Source: UBA4292 sp964648695
GTDB lineage: Bacteria; Bacillota; Clostridia; Lachnospirales; Lachnospiraceae
Assembly: GCA_964648695.1 (NCBI GenBank)
Contig: CAZYLH010000047.1
Coordinates: 1 to 11,346, forward strand
DNA length: 11,346 nucleotides
Direction of reading: 5' to 3'
The position numbers and the translations under genes were made by a program. This document shows, piece by piece, positions 6,854 to 11,346 of this stretch (positions are counted from its first letter, which is position 1; every line of letters begins with the position of its first letter). The notes beneath the pieces are model-generated. The model was not told the origin of the DNA. It did no database searches and saw only the letters and a list, made by a program, of their open reading frames with translations.

Positions 6854-8319
6854 ATGAGCAATAACCAAAATGAAAAGAATTCAGTTTTAGTGCAGGGAAC
6901 CATTCTGGCCGTGGCGTCCCTTGTGGTGCGCCTTATCGGCCTTTTGTACCGCGTTCCCATGACGCGCATTATCGGTGAGGCGGGCATCGGATACTACTCC
7001 ACGGCCTATCAGGTTTACAACGTGATACTCCTGCTCTCTTCATACAGCATGCCACAGGCTGTCTCCAAGCTGATGGCAATGCGTCTTGGAAAGCGTCAGT
7101 TTAGAAATGCAAACAGGTATTTTCTCTGCGCACTTTTAGTCAGTGCTCTGTCGGGGTTGATATTCTTTTGCATAATGTATTTTGGCGCGGATTTTATCGC
7201 AGGGACCATGCTAAACGCACAGCTAGCCTCATACTCTATTAAAATGCTGGCGCCAACTGTGCTGGTGATGGCTTTTTTAGGAGTCTTTCGCGGATTTTTC
7301 CAGGGCTTTCGAAACATGATACCCACCGCCATCTCCCAGATTTTAGAGCAGATAATAAACGCCATAGCAAGCGTTGTCGGCGCGTATTTTTTGTTTAACA
7401 AGGGACTTCGGATAGACCTGGTAAAGGGAACCACCGATGAATATTCCGCGGCGCTTGGTGCCATGGGAGGCACCATTGGTACCCTCGCTGGAGCAGCGGC
7501 GGCGCTTGTCTTTGTCATATTTTTGTTTAGCATCTCCTATCCGTCTTTGCGTGATAAGATGAGAAGGGAGCCGTCAAGAAGAGTGTATCGTTATGAGCGT
7601 GTTTTTAGCGATATTCTCCTGATGATCACCCCCATTGTCATAAGCACCTTTATCTTTCATATTCTAAACCTTATTGACAACGGGATTTACGGAGCGTATA
7701 TGACCGCTGTCGGGGTTGATGAAACGCAGTATATGTCTATCTGGGGTGTTTACTCCGGAAAATATCAGCTTCTCATTAATCTTCCCATAGCCCTTGCAAC
7801 TGCGCTTGCCTCATCGGTAATTCCAGAGCTTACAAGAGCGGTCGAGGAGAGGGACAGGGGCGGTATCATTCAGAAGATTGATACATCCGTCCGCTTCACA
7901 ACACTGATCACCATTCCGGCGATGGTGGGACTTGCCATTTTAGGCTCAGACCTTGTTGCTCTTCTCTTTGGCACCTCAACGTCCGCGGCGGACGCAGGAA
8001 AAATGCTGATTTACGGCGCGCTTGCGGTTTTGTTCTTTGCCTACGCCACCATCAGCAACGGAATTTTACACGGCCTTGGGAAAATGTTTACCACTGTAAA
8101 AAACGCGCTGATTGCGCTTGCCCTTCATCTTGTAGTGCTTGTTTTGGCTCTCTGGGTGCTAGAGTGGGATATCAACGGCGTAGTTTTTTCCTACACGGTA
8201 TTCGGATTTGTGGTATCCGTGTTAAACTACTTTAGCATCGCTGAGGCCGTTAATTATAGGGGCTCTTTTGTAAAAACCTATCTTCTGCCCTTTGCGGCTT
8301 CCGTTGTGATGGGAATGTG
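6854..8319 (+). CDS. SpoVB/MurJ-type lipid flippase, C-terminus lost in assembly gap
   Basis: 488 residues are visible before the run of N. About 12 to 13 hydrophobic segments can be marked (near 10-34, 42-69, 88-110, 124-150, 160-182, 202-228, 252-278, 304-326, 350-374, 383-406, 416-437, 444-468 and a partial one from 472), as expected for the MOP exporter superfamily. VVRLIGLLYRVPM at the start, FRGFFQGF, and NLPIALATALASSVIPEL are typical of the SpoVB/polysaccharide-biosynthesis branch. Such proteins move undecaprenyl-linked glycans or lipid II across the membrane. Whether this one is the essential lipid II flippase, a sporulation SpoVB or an exopolysaccharide exporter cannot be settled from sequence. 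The start ATG has AGGAG 5 bases upstream and follows ybeY by 8 bases. Family members are about 540 residues long, so roughly 50 or more are missing. The frame running on through the N into the next gene is an artefact. Confidence 0.9.
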
Positions 8320-8419
8320 NNNNNNNNNNNNNNNNNNNNNNNNNNNNNNNNNNNNNNNNNNNNNNNNNNNNNNNNNNNNNNNNNNNNNNNNNNNNNNNNN
8401 NNNNNNNNNNNNNNNNNNN
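8320..8419. other. Assembly gap of 100 N
   Basis: Exactly 100 N, the conventional filler for a scaffold gap of unknown length. It hides the end of the flippase gene, the ribosome binding site of the next gene and possibly other genes, promoters or terminators. The order and distance of the flanks rest on scaffolding only. Confidence 0.98.
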
Positions 8420-8423
8420 GAAA

Positions 8424-9680
8424 ATGAAAAAAATAGCTATTATTGGAGCAGGCGCCTCAGGACTGACTGCGGCTATAGCCGCCGCCGGGTCTGGGGCGCA
8501 GGTGTGTTTATTTGAAAAAAATGATATTGCAGGAAAAAAGCTTCTTGCCACGGGAAACGGGAAATGTAACTTTCTAAATGTAGACCAGGATATAAAACAT
8601 TTTCACAGCCAAACCCTGGGGATTATGCAGCAAATTTTGGAACAGGTTTCCTACGATGAAATCCTTAGCTTTTTTGAAGGTATCGGGATACTGCCATATT
8701 CCAGGGGAGGATACCTTTATCCCATGTCCGGACAGGCCAGGAGCATACATACGGCACTGATAGAGACGGCCAAATCCTTAGGGGTTTCTTTTTTCTGTAA
8801 CAGAGAAGTGATAAGTGTAAAGCATCATGAAAGGCATTTTGAAATAATATGTGCTGATGGCAATAAGCATGTTTCAGATGCTCTCATACTTACTGTTGGC
8901 ACAAGGGCGGGAACTAAGCTCAAAACAAATCCGGCATCTGATTTTGCAAAATCCTTTGGGCATACGCTAATAACCTATGCACCGGCTCTTAGCGCTCTTA
9001 AATCAGACGCTCCTATATGTCGCTACTGGCACGGGGTGAGGATAAGGGCAGAGCTTAAGCTTTTTATTGATGGGAGCGAGGCGGCCGGGGATAGCGGAGA
9101 GCTTATGCTAACAGATTACGGGATAAGCGGCATTCCTGCCTTTCAGGTAAGCTATCTTGTGCCGGGGGCTATTGCAAAGAAAAAAGAGGTTTTTGCTCTG
9201 GTCGACTGGCTTTTTGAGCTTGAGAAAGACCGTCTGATGAGTTTTATTGACGAGCTTTCATACCGCTTTCCAAAACATGGGCCGGAGGATTTGCTTAAAG
9301 GGCTTCTTCCTCTAAAACTGTCAAAATCACTTGTAATAGAGGCAGTAAAAAGAGGCGGAGAGCTTTTTAATGTGCCAGCGCATGAGCTGATTTGGAGTAA
9401 GATGAACTCCAAACAGAGAGAGACTATTATAAACTGTATTAAAAACTTTAAAATTCCCATAACCGGGGTAAATGACTTTTCAAAGGCACAGGTTTCTTCC
9501 GGAGGTGTTCCTCTAGAAGAGATAGTTCCATCAAGCTGTGAATCAAGGCTTGTGCGAGAGCTCTATCTTGCGGGGGAGCTTTTGGATGTGAACGGTGACT
9601 GCGGCGGTTATAACCTGCAGTGGGCATGGATTACGGGACTTCTTGCCGGACGCGCCGCAGCAAGGGAGAATAAGCTATAG
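8424..9680 (+). CDS. HI0933/BaiN-like FAD-dependent oxidoreductase
   Basis: 418 residues, normal for the HI0933 family of about 400. The N-terminal FAD-binding Rossmann motif is GAGASG at residues 8-13, with acidic E31 at the end of the second strand. The family signature KKLLATGNGKCN spans residues 38-49. In the middle, LMLTDYGISGIPAFQVS is typical. The C-terminus carries the second FAD-contact region, LYLAGELLDVNGDCGGYNLQWAW. It is a soluble flavoprotein. Database names such as BaiN-like or aminoacetone oxidase come from distant homologues and do not define a substrate here. The ATG lies 4 bases after the gap, so its ribosome binding site is hidden, but MKKIAIIGAGASG is a natural start. A second flavoprotein gene follows after 19 bases, probably in one operon. 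Confidence 0.9.
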   Translation: MKKIAIIGAGASGLTAAIAAAGSGAQVCLFEKNDIAGKKLLATGNGKCNFLNVDQDIKHFHSQTLGIMQQILEQVSYDEILSFFEGIGILPYSRGGYLYPMSGQARSIHTALIETAKSLGVSFFCNREVISVKHHERHFEIICADGNKHVSDALILTVGTRAGTKLKTNPASDFAKSFGHTLITYAPALSALKSDAPICRYWHGVRIRAELKLFIDGSEAAGDSGELMLTDYGISGIPAFQVSYLVPGAIAKKKEVFALVDWLFELEKDRLMSFIDELSYRFPKHGPEDLLKGLLPLKLSKSLVIEAVKRGGELFNVPAHELIWSKMNSKQRETIINCIKNFKIPITGVNDFSKAQVSSGGVPLEEIVPSSCESRLVRELYLAGELLDVNGDCGGYNLQWAWITGLLAGRAAARENKL

Positions 9681-9699
9681 AGAAAGGCATTAATGGTCT

Positions 9700-11307
9700 A
9701 TGATCCAGATCAGACAGATAAAGCTTCGCCCCGGAGAGGGTCATGAAAAGCTAAAGAGCAAGGCAGCAGGGATACTAGGCTGTGTCCCAGAAAATATAAA
9801 GGATTTAAAAATAGTACGGGAGTCAATTGATGCGAGAAAGAAACCGGACATATTTTTTGTGTATGAGGTTTTAGTATCTTTAAAAAATTGCCATAATAAA
9901 AAGCAGGAGGAGGCGTATATAAAAAGGCACTATATACGCCACGCCGAGGTTGTAATACCAAGTACGTACCAATTTCCCTTTGCTGTAACTGAGCCCAAAA
10001 GCAGACCTGTGGTGGTGGGAATGGGACCTGCGGGACTTTTTTGCGGCCTTATGCTTGCAAGAGCCGGATATGCGCCAATTATCATAGAGAGGGGAAAGCC
10101 TGTAGATGAGAGAGAAAAGGATGTAAAAAGCTTCTGGGATGGAGGCAGTCTTAACCCTGAATCTAATGTGCAGTTTGGAGAGGGCGGCGCTGGAACATTT
10201 AGCGATGGGAAGCTAAACACCCTGGTAAAAGGCTCTAAGGATATACATAGGTTTATTTTGGAGGAGCTTGTGAGATTTGGCGCGCCGGAAAAAATCATCT
10301 ACTCCTCAAAGCCCCACATCGGCACGGATATACTGCGCACGGTTGTAAAAAATATTAGAGAGGAGATTCTCGCACTTGGAGGTGAGATTTTCTTTAACTG
10401 TAAAATGGAAAATCTCATAATAGAGGGCGGGAGACTTAAAGGAATTGTCTGCCTTAAAGAAGGCGTTCGAGAAACCATTTTTTGTGATAAAGTATGCCTA
10501 GCTATCGGGCACAGCGCAAGGGATACATTTAGGATACTTGGGAACCTACCGGTTTTAATGGAGCCAAAACCCTTTGCACTGGGCGTGCGCATGGAACATC
10601 CTCAGAGGATGATAGATGAAGCTCAGTACGGAGCAGACGCCGATATGGCCTGGCTTTCTCCTGCGGCTTATAAGCTGACGGCCAAAGCGCAAAATGGAAG
10701 AAGCGTCTACTCGTTTTGTATGTGCCCGGGGGGATATGTTGTAAATGCCTCATCAGAGCAGGGGAGGCTAGTGGTAAACGGCATGAGCTATTCTAAAAGG
10801 GATGCAAGAAACGCCAACAGCGCGATTGTGGTGGGAGTAAGTTCCTTAGACTTTAGAGATAAATCCATCTTTTGCGGAATGCACTTTCAACAGACACTGG
10901 AGGAGCGCGCCTATAAACTTGCAGGCGGGGCAGTACCTCTACAAACCTATGGGGATTTTAAGGAAAATATTAAAAGTACCAGCCGGGGAGATGTAAATCC
11001 AAATGTAATGGGAAAATGGGGGTATGCAAACCTCAGAGATATTTTTCCAGAGTTTATAAATGAGGCTTTGATATCAGCCATCCAACAGTTTGGAAAAAAG
11101 CTAAAGGGCTTTGACCGCCAGGATGCGCTGATGCTAGGCGTAGAAAGCAGGACGTCCTCTCCCATACGCATTCTAAGGGATGAGACTTTACAAAGTAGCA
11201 TACGTGGACTTTATCCCTGCGGTGAGGGAGCGGGCTATGCCGGAGGCATAACCTCAGCTGCGATTGACGGCGTCAGGGTGGCGGAGGCCATGGCAAAAAG
11301 TGGATGA
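9700..11307 (+). CDS. COG2509-type FAD-dependent dehydrogenase
   Basis: 535 residues, a usual length for this family. A distinct N-terminal domain (about 1-95, opening MIQIRQIKLRPGE) precedes the FAD-binding motif GMGPAG at 107-112, with E130 as the ribose-binding acid. The strongly conserved NVQFGEGGAGTFSDGKLNT lies at 156-174, and the C-terminal FAD-contact motif GLYPCGEGAGYAGGITSAA closes the protein. It is probably cytosolic; no signal or membrane segment is seen. The substrate is unknown for the family as far as I know. The start is the ATG at 9700, as an in-frame TAA at 9691-9693 rules out any longer form. Its ribosome binding site (AGAAAGG, 9681-9687) is weak and 12 bases away, so expression may be modest or coupled to the preceding gene. 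Confidence 0.9.
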   Translation: MIQIRQIKLRPGEGHEKLKSKAAGILGCVPENIKDLKIVRESIDARKKPDIFFVYEVLVSLKNCHNKKQEEAYIKRHYIRHAEVVIPSTYQFPFAVTEPKSRPVVVGMGPAGLFCGLMLARAGYAPIIIERGKPVDEREKDVKSFWDGGSLNPESNVQFGEGGAGTFSDGKLNTLVKGSKDIHRFILEELVRFGAPEKIIYSSKPHIGTDILRTVVKNIREEILALGGEIFFNCKMENLIIEGGRLKGIVCLKEGVRETIFCDKVCLAIGHSARDTFRILGNLPVLMEPKPFALGVRMEHPQRMIDEAQYGADADMAWLSPAAYKLTAKAQNGRSVYSFCMCPGGYVVNASSEQGRLVVNGMSYSKRDARNANSAIVVGVSSLDFRDKSIFCGMHFQQTLEERAYKLAGGAVPLQTYGDFKENIKSTSRGDVNPNVMGKWGYANLRDIFPEFINEALISAIQQFGKKLKGFDRQDALMLGVESRTSSPIRILRDETLQSSIRGLYPCGEGAGYAGGITSAAIDGVRVAEAMAKSG

Positions 11308-11332
11308 CTTATCTTAGGAAATGTAGTATGAT
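11304..11332 (+). promoter_or_regulatory. Possible promoter after the last gene
   Basis: TATGAT (11327-11332) has ATGACT (11304-11309, 4 of 6 matches to TTGACA) 17 bases upstream. The window ends 14 bases later, so no gene can be tied to it. The -35 overlaps the stop codon of the preceding gene. Weak evidence. Confidence 0.25.
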
Positions 11333-11346
11333 GATACCCAGGGTTT

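Noticed and set aside
8320..8515. Flippase reading frame continuing through the N run into the next gene
   Set aside because: The frame is open only because N cannot encode a stop. Past the gap it is the wrong frame of the HI0933-like gene.

Overview
The window reads as ordinary chromosomal core DNA of an anaerobic Gram-positive bacterium, most likely a Lachnospiraceae-type Clostridium relative. This rests on recognised protein families (a TIGR03960/TIGR03936 radical-SAM pair beside an RNase G-like protein, a phoH-ybeY pair, a SpoVB/MurJ-type flippase, HI0933 and COG2509 flavoproteins), strong GGAGG ribosome binding sites, TTG and GTG starts, and a tRNA without an encoded CCA. All genes lie on the + strand. 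No mobile element, CRISPR array, phage gene or defence system is visible, and I found no convincing new multi-gene system. The most interesting material is fine-scale.

Region 1 (1-3888) is a tightly overlapping operon: the last 22 codons of an unidentified upstream gene, a B12-binding-type radical SAM protein (TIGR03960 type), its partner protein (TIGR03936/DUF2344 type, TTG start) and a short RNase E/G-family ribonuclease (GTG start). Successive genes overlap by 4, 26 and 4 bases, which suggests translational coupling. The ribosome binding site of the partner gene is written inside codons for a glycine-rich motif of the radical SAM protein.

Region 2 (3896-5208) has a near-consensus promoter driving tRNA-Thr(CGU), a perfect 10-bp hairpin, then asd (aspartate-semialdehyde dehydrogenase, archaeal/fungal-type class) closed by a clear intrinsic terminator. 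The enzyme feeds threonine, methionine and lysine/diaminopimelate synthesis, so a threonine tRNA directly upstream is suggestive.

Region 3 (5209-8319) has a promoter and a roughly 85-base structured leader, followed by phoH, ybeY (overlapping by 11 bases) and a membrane flippase of the SpoVB/MurJ type. The flippase runs into a 100-N assembly gap (8320-8419), so its C-terminus is missing. RNase G and YbeY, and probably PhoH, act in RNA processing, giving the left two-thirds an RNA-metabolism flavour.

Region 4 (8420-11346), right of the gap, holds two consecutive FAD-dependent oxidoreductases: an HI0933/BaiN-like flavoprotein and a COG2509-type dehydrogenase. Neither has a known physiological substrate that can be read from sequence. 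Whether region 4 really adjoins region 3 depends on the scaffold join.
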